DNA from: an uncultured Prevotella sp.
GTDB taxonomy: Bacteria > Bacteroidota > Bacteroidia > Bacteroidales > Bacteroidaceae
Reading direction: 5' to 3'
Length of the DNA: 64,000 nt
Assembly: GCA_900553465.1 (NCBI GenBank)
Contig: USDT01000003.1
Location: 62,001-126,000 of the forward strand
Shown here: piece after piece, positions 32,843 to 42,444 of the stretch
How the letters are laid out: each line of letters opens with the position of its first letter
Position numbering within the stretch: position 1 is the stretch's first letter
Notes under the pieces: generated by a model
Database searches by the model: none
The model's input: only the letters and a program-made list of their open reading frames with translations
What the model was told of the DNA's origin: nothing
Made by a program: the position numbers and the translations under genes

Positions 32843-34129
32843 TTACAGATGCCATTGTCCGCGCATAGGCTGGTCGACGAGTGCGTTGGCAGCGTCGTCG
32901 TTGACAAACAGCTGTGTCTTCGGGTCGAAGTTGAGCACAGGACGGTTGAGTCTCAGTGCCACTGCACCCATGTTTACGAGTGTACAGCTGCGGTGTCCGT
33001 TCTCTTCGTTGAGCGCGAACTTCTTTCTCGTGCGCAGACAGTCTATGAAGTCGGTGTTCTGCGGCACCGGGTCAGGATATTCGGCGAGTTTGTTCATGAT
33101 GTCTGGTATGGTACATTCGAATCCTTTATAGACCTTTCCTTTCGGTCCTTCGATGTAAGCCGTCTTTTCACTGCTTTCAAATCCTTCGCCTTCAAGCACT
33201 ATCTGGCAGCCGTCATCGTATGTATATGTTATCTTACGCCATATTCCCACAGCGTCGGGATGTTGCTGTGCGGCATCTACTTCCACTTTCACAGGCGACG
33301 TGTTGTCTTTTCCCAAGATATACTGCACTGGGTCCAGATAATGTTGTCCCATGTCGGTGAGACCGCCGCCGTCGTAGTCCCAGTAGCCGCGGAACGTCTG
33401 ATGGGTGCGGTGGACATTGTATGGCTTGAACGGAGCCGGACCGAGCCAGAAGTCGTAGTCGAGCTCTTTTGGCACAGGTTGTGTCTCAAGATTCTCCTTA
33501 CCAACCCAGAAGAACTTCCAGGCGAAGCCGGTAGCGCCCGACACCACTACCTTCAGAGGCCATCCCAGCAGGCCACTGTCAACCAGTTTCTTCAATGGCA
33601 GGACCGGTGTTCCGAGGCCGTAGAATGTATCGGTGAATCTGAACCATGTGTTCAGACGGAATATTCTGTTATATCGTTTCACAGCTTCCATGACGCGTTT
33701 TCCTTCGCCTATGGTGCGTGTCATAGGCTTTTCGCACCAGATATCCTTGCCGGCCTTTGCCGCCTCGATGGCCATCAGCGCGTGCCAGTGGGGCGGAGTG
33801 GCGATGTGCACGACATCTACATTAGGATCGGAAATCAGTTCTCTGAAGTCGTGATAGGCCTTAACGTCTTCTCCGAACTTCTTTTTTGCCATGTCAACGG
33901 CCTCCGAAAGGTGTTTGCTGTCCACGTCGCAGAGCGCCACAAGGCGGCAGTGCTCATCGCTTGTGAAGTGATAGGAAGAACGTCCTATGCCGCCCGTTCC
34001 GATGATACCTTTTGTCAGCTGGTCGCTCGGAGCTATGTGTCCGTTACCTCCAAGCACGTTGCGCGGAACGATGGAGAACAGTCCTATTGTACCCATCGTT
34101 TTGAGAAAAGTGCGTCTGTTTGTTTTCAT
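32843..34129 (-). CDS. Tat-exported Gfo/Idh/MocA oxidoreductase
   Basis: A 428-residue protein with a twin-arginine signal (NRRTFLKTMGTIGLFSIVPR). The NAD-binding Rossmann fold starts KGIIGTGGIGRSSYHF, and the conserved CEKPMTRTIGEG carries the catalytic EKP motif. C-terminal dimer fold with YWDYDGGGLTDMGQHYLDP. It would oxidise or reduce a sugar at C3 with NAD outside the cytoplasm, cofactor bound before export. It is transcribed together with the large DUF1080 gene downstream. Confidence 0.87.
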   Translation of the reverse strand: MKTNRRTFLKTMGTIGLFSIVPRNVLGGNGHIAPSDQLTKGIIGTGGIGRSSYHFTSDEHCRLVALCDVDSKHLSEAVDMAKKKFGEDVKAYHDFRELISDPNVDVVHIATPPHWHALMAIEAAKAGKDIWCEKPMTRTIGEGKRVMEAVKRYNRIFRLNTWFRFTDTFYGLGTPVLPLKKLVDSGLLGWPLKVVVSGATGFAWKFFWVGKENLETQPVPKELDYDFWLGPAPFKPYNVHRTHQTFRGYWDYDGGGLTDMGQHYLDPVQYILGKDNTSPVKVEVDAAQQHPDAVGIWRKITYTYDDGCQIVLEGEGFESSEKTAYIEGPKGKVYKGFECTIPDIMNKLAEYPDPVPQNTDFIDCLRTRKKFALNEENGHRSCTLVNMGAVALRLNRPVLNFDPKTQLFVNDDAANALVDQPMRGQWHL

Positions 34130-34622
34130 TTTGATTGATTGTTAAGATGACGGAACATCCGTTCCGCCGGTTGCAGCGATTTAGTTAGTTGTACAAATTT
34201 AGTAATAAAAATTGTAACGCCGTGCGCCATGCCGCTGTTTTTTTGTCCGCAGCGGCATAATGACATTTTTATGACCTTTCGGTTGTTGTCCGTCCGTGTG
34301 CATACGGGGCTGCTGTTCTGGAGCGATGGCTCTGGCGGCATTCTCCGGATGCATGTCTGGAAAGTTTCCGTCGGTCTGTAAAATTGTCCACGCAATACGG
34401 TGTTTTTGTCTATAACAACAAACAAACATGCAAAAGTGACGATAATATTGTCTATTTTTGAAATTTTGACATGATACGGGCTCTTTTTTCACAAATTAAT
34501 ATTTATTTTTGTAAAGCATTATTACAATATGCAAACATTTTGCATACGGTGTGCCGTGGAAGCTGCGGCGGTGACGAAGATTACTGACATAGACAATAAA
34601 TAAAAACACAAACAGGAAAACA
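34130..34622. other. Divergent intergenic region, no gene seen
   Basis: About 490 bp between the oxidoreductase (minus) and the barrel protein (plus). The part next to the plus gene is AT-rich (34435-34560) and likely contains promoters for both directions. I could not assign a full consensus promoter, and the frames here look incidental. Confidence 0.5.
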
Positions 34623-36635
34623 ATGAGGATTTTTTCAAAGACTTTAATGTGCGCCGTCGTGCTGGCGGCGGTGCAGACCGCCTATGCTGCGGATATTGTG
34701 ACACACATCAGTATCAAGCAGCCGGGCAATCAGGCTGTGACCTATGAACTCAAGGAACAGGGTAACAAACTTGTGGCCGACGCCGCTCTTCCGCTCACGA
34801 TAAGCAAGAGTGTGAGCAATGTTGACGGCGATGAGGTGGTGACACTCACCTTCACCGCATCGGGCACTACATACTTCAACTTCGGTGCCGAGCTCAATAC
34901 GGGCTACACCACCGATGCTTGCGAGTTCTATCTGCCGGGTTTCTGGTATCACCGCAATCTGCGTTCGCCTAAAGAGGCACCGTCGTTCCACACATCGAAG
35001 AGCTGGAATTTCCGTGAGGACCGTCTGTCGTCGCCGCTAACTGGAGCCTATAACGCCACAGCTGGAGAGGGCACAACAGTGCTTCGTATGGACGCCGAGG
35101 GCGTTGACGCGCTTGCCACTGCCGGCGAGGGCGAGATAATTCTGTCGGGCAACACATCTGTGGGCTATCTCGGATTCGACAACGAGAGCGGAACCGCAAA
35201 GCTCACATTCGGTTATCCTTACATTGAAACTCCGCGCCGTTACATCCGCAAGCTCACCCTCGCTCCGGCCGTTGAGGCTTTCGTGAAGATGGACAAGGGC
35301 GAGACAAAGAGCGTGAGCTGGCGCATACGCAAGGTGAAGTCGGCCGACTACGGCGACTTTGTAGGCAAGACATGGGAGTATTGCTTCGACCGTCTGAATC
35401 CGCAGCCCGTCACACCGCTTTACTCTCCGGACAAGATGAAAGCCACTCTGGCCAACTACTTCCGCAAGTCGTATGTGGACAAGTACGACCTGAAGTTCAA
35501 CTCCGGCCACGGTCTGCGCTGTTCCGACTGCGAACCCGCCACACTGATGCAGGTGGGATTCTGCGGCCGTGTACTGCTCAATGCGTTTAACGCCATTGAA
35601 TACGGTGAGGCTACAGGACAGCAGGATCTCGTGAAGATAGGCAATGACATATTCGACAGCTTCCTTGCCCACGGCTTCACTGCAAAGGGATATTTCTACG
35701 ACGACCTGAACATGAACAACCCCATGCCGGCCGACATGGACGTGGTACACTCCATACGTCAGCAGTCAGAGGGTGCTTACGCAGTGATGCACTATCTGAA
35801 ATACGAGAAGAAGCAGGGCCGCACCCACAAGGAGTGGGAGAAGAAAATACGCACTCTGCTCGACAACTTCCTCACTCTGCTCAATGAGGACGGCAGCTTT
35901 GCACGCAAGTTCCGCGACGACGGTTCTGTGATCGACGGCAGCGGTGGAAGCACACCTTCGGCCACATCCACACTCGTTATGGGATACAAATATTTCGGCG
36001 ACAAGAAATATCTGAAGGCAGCTGAGCGCACGGTTGACTATCTTGAGACAAACATCATATCGAAGAGCGACTACTTCTCATCAACACTCGACGCCAACTG
36101 CGAGGACAAGGAGGCTGCCATTAGTGCAGTCACCGCCACATACTACATGGCAATGATGACTAAAGGCAAGGAGCGCAGCCACTACATCGACCTCTGCAAG
36201 AAAGCGTCATACTTCGCTCTTTCATGGTATTATCTGTGGGACGTGCCGTTCGCACAGGGCCAGATGCTCGGTGATCTCGGATTCAAGAGCCGCGGATGGG
36301 GCAACGTGTCTGTGGAGAACAACCACGTGGATGTGTTCGTGTTCGAACTCCCGCACATTGTGAAATGGCTGGGCGAGGAACTCAATGAGCCGCGTTTCGG
36401 CAAGATATACGATGTCATCTACACATCGCTCAATCAGCTTCTGCCTGTCAACGAGCGCCTGTGCGGCATCGGTGTTGAAGGATTCTATCCGGAAGTAGTG
36501 CAGCACACCACATGGGATTACGGCCGCAACGGCAAGGGCTTCTACAACGACATATTCGCTCCGGGATGGACCGTGGCTTCGCTTTGGGAACTCTATTCGC
36601 CCGAGCGTACGGTTGATTTCCTGACAAAGAAATAA
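34623..36635 (+). CDS. Secreted (alpha/alpha)-barrel glycosidase-like protein
   Basis: A 670-residue protein with a signal peptide (MRIFSKTLMCAVVLAAVQTAYA). An N-terminal beta-rich domain (about 23-250) precedes a helical toroid-like C-terminal domain (about 265-665) with aromatic, Asp- and His-rich stretches (MDVVHSIRQQSEGAYAVMHY, YFSSTLDANCEDKEAAISAV, HTTWDYGRNGKGFYND). The layout suggests a glycoside hydrolase or lyase of an unassigned (alpha/alpha) family. The next gene encodes a GH43 protein in the same direction, which supports glycan breakdown. No family is firmly recognised. Confidence 0.65.
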   Translation: MRIFSKTLMCAVVLAAVQTAYAADIVTHISIKQPGNQAVTYELKEQGNKLVADAALPLTISKSVSNVDGDEVVTLTFTASGTTYFNFGAELNTGYTTDACEFYLPGFWYHRNLRSPKEAPSFHTSKSWNFREDRLSSPLTGAYNATAGEGTTVLRMDAEGVDALATAGEGEIILSGNTSVGYLGFDNESGTAKLTFGYPYIETPRRYIRKLTLAPAVEAFVKMDKGETKSVSWRIRKVKSADYGDFVGKTWEYCFDRLNPQPVTPLYSPDKMKATLANYFRKSYVDKYDLKFNSGHGLRCSDCEPATLMQVGFCGRVLLNAFNAIEYGEATGQQDLVKIGNDIFDSFLAHGFTAKGYFYDDLNMNNPMPADMDVVHSIRQQSEGAYAVMHYLKYEKKQGRTHKEWEKKIRTLLDNFLTLLNEDGSFARKFRDDGSVIDGSGGSTPSATSTLVMGYKYFGDKKYLKAAERTVDYLETNIISKSDYFSSTLDANCEDKEAAISAVTATYYMAMMTKGKERSHYIDLCKKASYFALSWYYLWDVPFAQGQMLGDLGFKSRGWGNVSVENNHVDVFVFELPHIVKWLGEELNEPRFGKIYDVIYTSLNQLLPVNERLCGIGVEGFYPEVVQHTTWDYGRNGKGFYNDIFAPGWTVASLWELYSPERTVDFLTKK

Positions 36636-36659
36636 CACACAACAAACCATAAACCGAAC

Positions 36660-36737
36660 CATGACCGGCCACGCGCAATGTCCCGGTTGCGGCAGAAAGC
36701 CTGCGGCACAGAGCGACACCGCCTGCGGCCGGTCATG
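36660..36737 (+). other. Large GC-rich inverted repeat between co-oriented genes
   Basis: CATGACCGGCC (36660-36670) and GGCCGGTCATG (36727-36737) are a perfect 11-bp inverted repeat with a 56-bp loop that contains a second GC-rich hairpin. It lies between the barrel gene and the GH43 gene and may weaken read-through or stabilise a processed mRNA end. It lacks a T-run. Confidence 0.55.
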
Positions 36738-36755
36738 ACTCATACAGACCAGATA

Positions 36756-38600
36756 ATGAAAAAACTCAGAATCTTAGCAGCTTCTCTCGTGTTGTCCGCC
36801 TCTGCCTGTGCACTGGCCGGCGACACCTACACCAATCCTGTCATAAACACGAGTCTGCCCGACCCGACGGTGATACGCGCCGACGACGGCTATTTCTATC
36901 TTTACGCTACGGAGGACATACGCAATCTGCCGATATACCGTTCGCGCGATCTTATCGACTGGCAGTTTGTGGGCACGGCGTTCACCAAGGAAACCCGTCC
37001 GCAGTGGAACAAGAAAGGCGGCATATGGGCGCCCGACATCAACAAAATAGGCGACAAATACGTGCTCTACTACTCTAAGTCGGAGTGGGGCGGCGAATGG
37101 ACGTGCGGCATAGGCGTGGCTACTGCCGACCGTCCGGAGGGCCCGTTCATCGACCACGGTCCGCTCTTCATAAGCAAGGAGATTGGCGTGCAGAACAGCA
37201 TTGACCAGTTCTACATCGAGGACAACGGCCATAAATATCTGTTCTGGGGCTCGTTCCGCGGCATATACGGCATAGAACTGTCTGACGACGGACTGTCTGT
37301 GAAACCCGGAGCGGAGAAAAAACAGATATCGGGAACATTCATGGAGGGCACCTACATACACAAGCGCGGCAAGTACTATTACCTGTTCGGTTCGGCAGGA
37401 TCGTGCTGCGAAGGCGCCAAGAGCACCTATCGCGTGACATACGGACGCTCCGAAAACCTCTTCGGACCGTATGTTGACAAGAAAGGACAGCGCCTGCTCG
37501 ACAACCACTACGAGGTGATGGTACACGGCGACGACACGTTTGTCGGCACAGGTCATAATGCTGAGTTCATAACCGACGACTACGGTCAGGACTGGATGCT
37601 CTATCATGGCTACAAGAAAGCCGAGGCTGACGACGGCCGCGTGGTGTTCCTCAGCCGCGTCGATTGGAAGGACGGCTGGCCCGAGGTGGCTGGTGATGCG
37701 CCTGCCAAGGAGTGTGAGAAGCCATACTTCGGACAGATACATCTGGCCGATCCGACCATATTCAGCGACAACGGAACATACTATCTGTACGGCACCTCGC
37801 CCGTTTCCGACAACGGATTCTGGGTATATACTTCCAAGGACCTGCAGCACTGGAGCGGTCCGGCAGGCGCAGTTGACGGCTATGCACTGTGGGGCAACAC
37901 CTACGGCACAAAGGGATTCTGGGCTCCTCAGGTGTTCAAGCACAACGGACGTTACGCCATGGCCTACACTGCCAACGAACAGATAGCCATCGCCTGGGCC
38001 GACAGTCCGCTCGGACCGTTCGTTCAGGACGAGCCGGCCATGATACCGGCGAAGACCAAGGAGATTGATCCGTTCGTGTTCCGCGACGACGATGGCAAGA
38101 TATACATGTATCATGTGCGCCTTATCGACGGCAACCGTATCTACGTGGCCGAGATGAACGACGACATGCGTTCGCTCAAGGAGGAGACCGCCCGCGAGTG
38201 TATCTCGGTGAACGAGGACGGATGGGAGAACACCGCCAAGAGCAAGTGGGGCGTGAGCGAAGGCCCAACGGTGGTGAAACTCGACGGCACATACTACATG
38301 TTCTACTCATGCAACGACTTCCGTAACATCGACTACGCCATGGGTTACGCCACGGCAAAGTCGCCGCTCGGACCGTGGAAGAAGCACAAGAAGCCCATCG
38401 TGTCGCGTCAGCTCACAGGTGAGAACGGCACGGGCCACGGCGATCTGTTCCGCGATGCCGACGGCCGCTGGATGTACGTGCTGCATACTCATAACAGCAA
38501 CTCGCAGGTGAGCCCGCGCCGCACGGCCATAGTGGAGCTCACGAAGAAGGGTAAGAAGTTTGAGATGGTGCCGGGCTCGCTGAGATACATAGAGCGTTGA
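36756..38600 (+). CDS. Secreted protein with two GH43 beta-propellers
   Basis: A 614-residue protein; the ATG at 36756 gives a signal peptide (MKKLRILAASLVLSASACA), while the frame opens at 36678. Two five-bladed GH43-type propellers are in tandem. Domain 1: SLPDPTVIRADDGYFYLYAT (general base Asp), GGIWAPDINKIGDKY (Asp), FMEGTYIHKRGKYYYLFGSA (acid Glu). Domain 2: HLADPTIFSDNGTYYLYGT, GFWAPQVFKHNGRY (Asp replaced by Gln), EIDPFVFRDDDGKIYMYH and SEGPTVVKLDGTYYMFYS (Glu). Substrate would be an alpha-L-arabinoside or beta-xyloside; not decided from sequence. Confidence 0.87.
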   Translation: MKKLRILAASLVLSASACALAGDTYTNPVINTSLPDPTVIRADDGYFYLYATEDIRNLPIYRSRDLIDWQFVGTAFTKETRPQWNKKGGIWAPDINKIGDKYVLYYSKSEWGGEWTCGIGVATADRPEGPFIDHGPLFISKEIGVQNSIDQFYIEDNGHKYLFWGSFRGIYGIELSDDGLSVKPGAEKKQISGTFMEGTYIHKRGKYYYLFGSAGSCCEGAKSTYRVTYGRSENLFGPYVDKKGQRLLDNHYEVMVHGDDTFVGTGHNAEFITDDYGQDWMLYHGYKKAEADDGRVVFLSRVDWKDGWPEVAGDAPAKECEKPYFGQIHLADPTIFSDNGTYYLYGTSPVSDNGFWVYTSKDLQHWSGPAGAVDGYALWGNTYGTKGFWAPQVFKHNGRYAMAYTANEQIAIAWADSPLGPFVQDEPAMIPAKTKEIDPFVFRDDDGKIYMYHVRLIDGNRIYVAEMNDDMRSLKEETARECISVNEDGWENTAKSKWGVSEGPTVVKLDGTYYMFYSCNDFRNIDYAMGYATAKSPLGPWKKHKKPIVSRQLTGENGTGHGDLFRDADGRWMYVLHTHNSNSQVSPRRTAIVELTKKGKKFEMVPGSLRYIER

Positions 38601-38708
38601 GGCCTGACAGGTGCTTCCGGCAGAAGAGTGGATGAATGCCCGTCGGTATATCTTCCAGTCGGACAAGAGCCGGTATAATGGCCCGCCATCAGAATATAGA
38701 CAAATTGA

Positions 38709-38760
38709 GGGCGTCGTAGCGTATGGATATTCACATCCTGCTACGACGCCCTTCTTGTGT
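38709..38760 (+). terminator. Terminator after the GH43 tandem gene
   Basis: A perfect 12-bp stem (GGGCGTCGTAGC and GCTACGACGCCC, 38709-38720 and 38740-38751) with a 19-nt loop and a short T-rich tail. Confidence 0.75.
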
Positions 38761-38879
38761 GCCTGCGCTTTCGTCCGCGTTCCGGAAACTGTGTGTAAAG
38801 ACATACGGAACAGGCATCTGCTGCACTTACCGTGCCGAAGACGAAAAAGGGCATATCGGGGAATTTCTGCATAAATATG

Positions 38880-39290
38880 CAAAACGAAAAGTAAAAAATC
38901 TTGACAAAAATTTTTTGCAAAATAGAAAACGAAGTTTAGCGAAAACGCCTTTATCTAACTAAAGATTTTTTTCGGAGGCGTCGGAAAAATGCCATCGCAA
39001 AACGCTTCGCCGCTGACTGTTTTCCGGAATGGGCTTTTTGAGCCTGCGAAACAGACTTTATTGATGCCCGAAATGAAGCATATCAGGGCATGAAATGATG
39101 CATATCAGGTGCTGATATGGGCTCTATCGCAGCACCGTATGGACAATGTGATTTCGCAAAATCTTGTAAACAGCTGACTGACAAACATTTACGCAAAGTG
39201 CTCAAAACTCGCGTATTTGCGGTTGGGTGCACTTCTGTTCGCAAATATTCGATTCTCGTGAAGTTGACGATGAATAAATATACAGTCGTC
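38880..39290. repeat. Diverged copy of the dispersed intergenic repeat (copy 3)
   Basis: This non-coding stretch keeps the layout of the repeats at 52.4 and 61.6 kb: a palindromic block around ATGCATATCAGGTGCTGATA, then CTCGCGTATTTGCG and a CGCAAAT block. Similarity is partial. No gene is visible; short open frames look accidental. Confidence 0.45.
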
Positions 39291-39395
39291 GTTATGCTTT
39301 TGCATATTTATGCATGCCGTGTCATGTCGGCGAGTCTGTGCGGCGGTAGGTGTGGCACAGGGTGAAGGCGGCGGTGCTGGCACCGCCTGCCGACG

Positions 39396-41936
39396 TTACA
39401 ACTTGTGGCTCCACGTCCGTCTGCCGTCGCCCAGTTTCAGCTTGCCGGTGTTGATGACACGCTGTCCTACGGTGAGTTTTCTCAGATTCAGACTTCCTTT
39501 CAGTACTTCAATGCTGACATTGCTGTCGCTCACTTCGCACACTCCCCACGCGTATCCGTTGCTCCAGAAGTATCTGCCCGGACGGTCGGTTATCTGCATG
39601 CATCCGCTTGCGGCGGAATAATGGAAACCGCTTGAGGCGAGCACCGCAGCCCAGCTGGCCATGGAGCGTGCGTAGTGGTGGCCGCACTCTGCCTCGCTGA
39701 ACGGATTGCGGCGTGCTCCGTCGTGGCGGTCGCGTATGGCTTTGATGCAGGTGAGTGCCTCGTCTTCCATGCCTTCGTACATCATTTCGACGGCGGCACA
39801 ATACTCAAATCCGGTCATCACCTCGGCGAAATAGGGGAACGGCACCTTCAGTCTGCCCTTGGGCCATGAGGCCATGAGCAGTCCGGATTCGTGCCCCATG
39901 ACGTAGGAACGCATGTTGTTGAAGTGGCGGCTGAAGTCGTCCACGTAGTTGTATTTCATGACGCTCTCCATCGTTGTGCGTATGTTTGTCGGGTTGGCCA
40001 GATAGCCCAGCCCGCAGATGTGGGCCATATATTGCCCTACAAGCTGGTCGACCAGACAGCCTTTTCCCAGCTGGTAGGGCGGAATGCGCGACTCGTCGTC
40101 CATATTGATGAACTCAAATGTGGCTGGATCGGTTATCTTATGTTCATAATATTCGCCGTTGAAAAGATTGGCGTCCATCCATTCGGAACCCTGTGCGAAC
40201 AGTTGCCGGCACTTTTTCTCAAACGTGCGGTCCTTCATGTCTGCTGCCATCTCTTCGGCGGCACGCAGCGCTCCCAGATACCAGAAGCCCATCTGCGGAT
40301 TCGGTCCGAAGTAGTTTACGTCCATCGTATTGTGCTGCGAACCTTCCATCACGCCGTCCTGATTGCCGTCCCATCCGCCTTTCACCCATGCGTAGGACAT
40401 AACTTTCTTTATCTGTTCCCAGTTGTCGGCGAGAAACTGATTGTCGCCGGACAGTTGCCAGTCGCGGTAGAACTTCATGATACATCCCATCTGGCCGTCA
40501 GCTGCAGCCGCATTGCCTTTGGCAGCATCTGAAAGTGGCAGGGCGGCGCGGAAGTTCATGAGTCCGTCATCGCGTGTGGCGTAGTTGAATTCTACGTCGC
40601 GCATGGTGCGCGCCAGGTCGCCGAAAAGAAATGATGTGGCCATCTCGTAGTTCCATACATGAGTACACGAACCCATGCACGAGCCGTAGCGGTCCATCAC
40701 ACCTTCCCATCCCATGAGATGACCGCTTGGCAGCCGGAATACGGTCTGCGAGCGGAGTGTGGCCAGATTGAACAGGGCTGCCTCTTTGATGACGTCGGGT
40801 AGGCTGCTGCTCAGGAAACTGTTGACAAACAGCAGGGTGCTCTTCTCCAGCTCAGGAATGCGCGGCACTATGGAGCAGGCGGCCTGCCAGGCGTCCGGAT
40901 ATTGCGTGCAGTAGTAATTGCCCACAACAGTTTCCGACCATGCCTTGCGGTTGGGGAAACTCCATGTGAGGAAGAACGAATAGGTGGCGGTCTGTCCCGG
41001 TGCTATGGTCTTCATGACGGCCAGCGACGCCATAGGGTCGTCGTCGGCCTGTACGTCGCATTCCGTAAGCATGCCGTCGGCACTGAAGTCGTCCCAGAAG
41101 TTCAGTATGGCGTTGTTCCAGTCGTCGGGCACGGACGACGTCCTGTAGGAAACCTTTCCTGACGACTGTGTGGTGAGAGCCATCGTTCCGTAGGCAGGAT
41201 CGTCTTGTTGCACTCCCTCCGAGTGGAAATATATGCCTTTCAGTCCGTCGGCATCCTTGTATGTGTTCTTGTTTTTCTTGGCGCCAAGCGGCACATAATC
41301 GCCTTTCCAGTTGAAGGTGTATTTGCTTCCGTCCTTGCCTATGAAGTTGCGGATGGATCCGCACACTGCCACTTCTAGCGGAGCGTCAGTTAGGTTGGTG
41401 ACCTCATAGCTCAAAACGGCGACCGGCAGACCGCTGTTGTCAGCATCGCCGGGAATGAGCGGATTGAATCCTTTGACGGTGACTCTTACCGGAAGGGCCT
41501 TGTCCGCCAGACGTACCTGCCCGAACGGATAGGCTGCGTCGAACGAGGCTTCGGAGAAACGAGGGAATCCGTGATGGTTTACGGGTCGTCCTTCGTAGTG
41601 GAGATATTCATGGTCGTAGAGCGGACCGCTCAGAAGTGTGGTCTGCGCCTGCTTCCCCGTTTCCTTAGTATATATGGCGAAGAAGGGCGCGTTGTTGCCC
41701 GGAGTCACGGTGCTGTATTGTTTTGCCGGAACATTCATTATCTCCCAGTCGCGCAGTTCGCCGCGTCCGCCCAGCGATACTGTTCCTGTACCGATGCCTC
41801 CCAGGGGCAGGGCGATGTGATAGAGATGGTTCTGGTCGTAGTGTTTCAGTACCGGCCATTCGGCAGGACTCCATTCTTCGGCCTGTACGGACAGTGCCAG
41901 TAACAGACAGATGGCATGAACAAAAAGTCTTTTCAT
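39396..41936 (-). CDS. Secreted GH116 family glycoside hydrolase
   Basis: An 846-residue protein with signal peptide MKRLFVHAICLLLALSVQAE. The N-terminal beta-domain includes IALPLGGIGTGTVSLGGRGE and DWEIMN, the hallmark of bile-acid beta-glucosidase (GBA2)/GH116 enzymes; the C-terminal (alpha/alpha)6 catalytic domain includes HVWNYEMATSFLFGDLARTM (nucleophile region) and DGNQDGVMEGSQHNTMDVNY (acid/base Asp region). It cleaves beta-glucosides or xylosides. 500 bp of non-coding DNA separates it from the GH43 gene. Confidence 0.88.
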   Translation of the reverse strand: MKRLFVHAICLLLALSVQAEEWSPAEWPVLKHYDQNHLYHIALPLGGIGTGTVSLGGRGELRDWEIMNVPAKQYSTVTPGNNAPFFAIYTKETGKQAQTTLLSGPLYDHEYLHYEGRPVNHHGFPRFSEASFDAAYPFGQVRLADKALPVRVTVKGFNPLIPGDADNSGLPVAVLSYEVTNLTDAPLEVAVCGSIRNFIGKDGSKYTFNWKGDYVPLGAKKNKNTYKDADGLKGIYFHSEGVQQDDPAYGTMALTTQSSGKVSYRTSSVPDDWNNAILNFWDDFSADGMLTECDVQADDDPMASLAVMKTIAPGQTATYSFFLTWSFPNRKAWSETVVGNYYCTQYPDAWQAACSIVPRIPELEKSTLLFVNSFLSSSLPDVIKEAALFNLATLRSQTVFRLPSGHLMGWEGVMDRYGSCMGSCTHVWNYEMATSFLFGDLARTMRDVEFNYATRDDGLMNFRAALPLSDAAKGNAAAADGQMGCIMKFYRDWQLSGDNQFLADNWEQIKKVMSYAWVKGGWDGNQDGVMEGSQHNTMDVNYFGPNPQMGFWYLGALRAAEEMAADMKDRTFEKKCRQLFAQGSEWMDANLFNGEYYEHKITDPATFEFINMDDESRIPPYQLGKGCLVDQLVGQYMAHICGLGYLANPTNIRTTMESVMKYNYVDDFSRHFNNMRSYVMGHESGLLMASWPKGRLKVPFPYFAEVMTGFEYCAAVEMMYEGMEDEALTCIKAIRDRHDGARRNPFSEAECGHHYARSMASWAAVLASSGFHYSAASGCMQITDRPGRYFWSNGYAWGVCEVSDSNVSIEVLKGSLNLRKLTVGQRVINTGKLKLGDGRRTWSHKL

Positions 41937-42312
41937 ATATTTATCTCCTTGGTCTTAACGTGAAAATGATGTTAGAAATAATATATCTTTATGGTTATCT
42001 GGATTATAACGGTAAACGCGTATTGTCTTCAGTGGCGTGGGAAAGAGATGTGACTGTGGCGCCACTGTACGTTGAATCCAAAGTTACGGAGATTTATTGT
42101 ATTGTGGATGTTATTTGTCTGAAATTTTTGTTACGGATGAAAATTATATGTATGACGGTGTGGTGGCCGGACAGTGTGGGGCGTACAGAACGAAGATGGG
42201 GCTGAGCATGTTGTTGTATGTGTGGTGTTATGAGGTTGAGGATTCTTGAGATATCGGACGCAGAGCGGATAAGCGGCAGGGCGGAAGAGTGTGGCTTGCT
42301 GAAGATAAAAAT

Positions 42313-42365
42313 AAAAGAACCGTGCCATACTCATTGTGAGAGTTTTGGCACGGTTCTTTTTATTG
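42313..42365. terminator. Bidirectional terminator between GH43 and GH116 genes
   Basis: A 15-bp stem (AAAAGAACCGTGCCA, 42313-42327, and TGGCACGGTTCTTTT, 42346-42360) flanked by A- and T-runs. The rest of the 41937-42444 gap shows no credible gene. Confidence 0.85.
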
Positions 42366-42444
42366 TTGTCGGAGCCAGCCTGTTTTTATGTCAGGTGGGT
42401 TCCTGTGGTTTTCCCGTATGTATTGTCTTTTACGCCTTATGTTC

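Noticed and set aside
32849..34138. 429-residue frame antisense to the oxidoreductase
   Set aside because: The minus-strand Gfo/Idh/MocA protein with Tat signal is clear; the opposite frame is open by codon bias in GC-rich DNA. The same applies to the frame at 36774-38114 opposite the GH43 tandem protein and that at 59464-60417 opposite the symporter.
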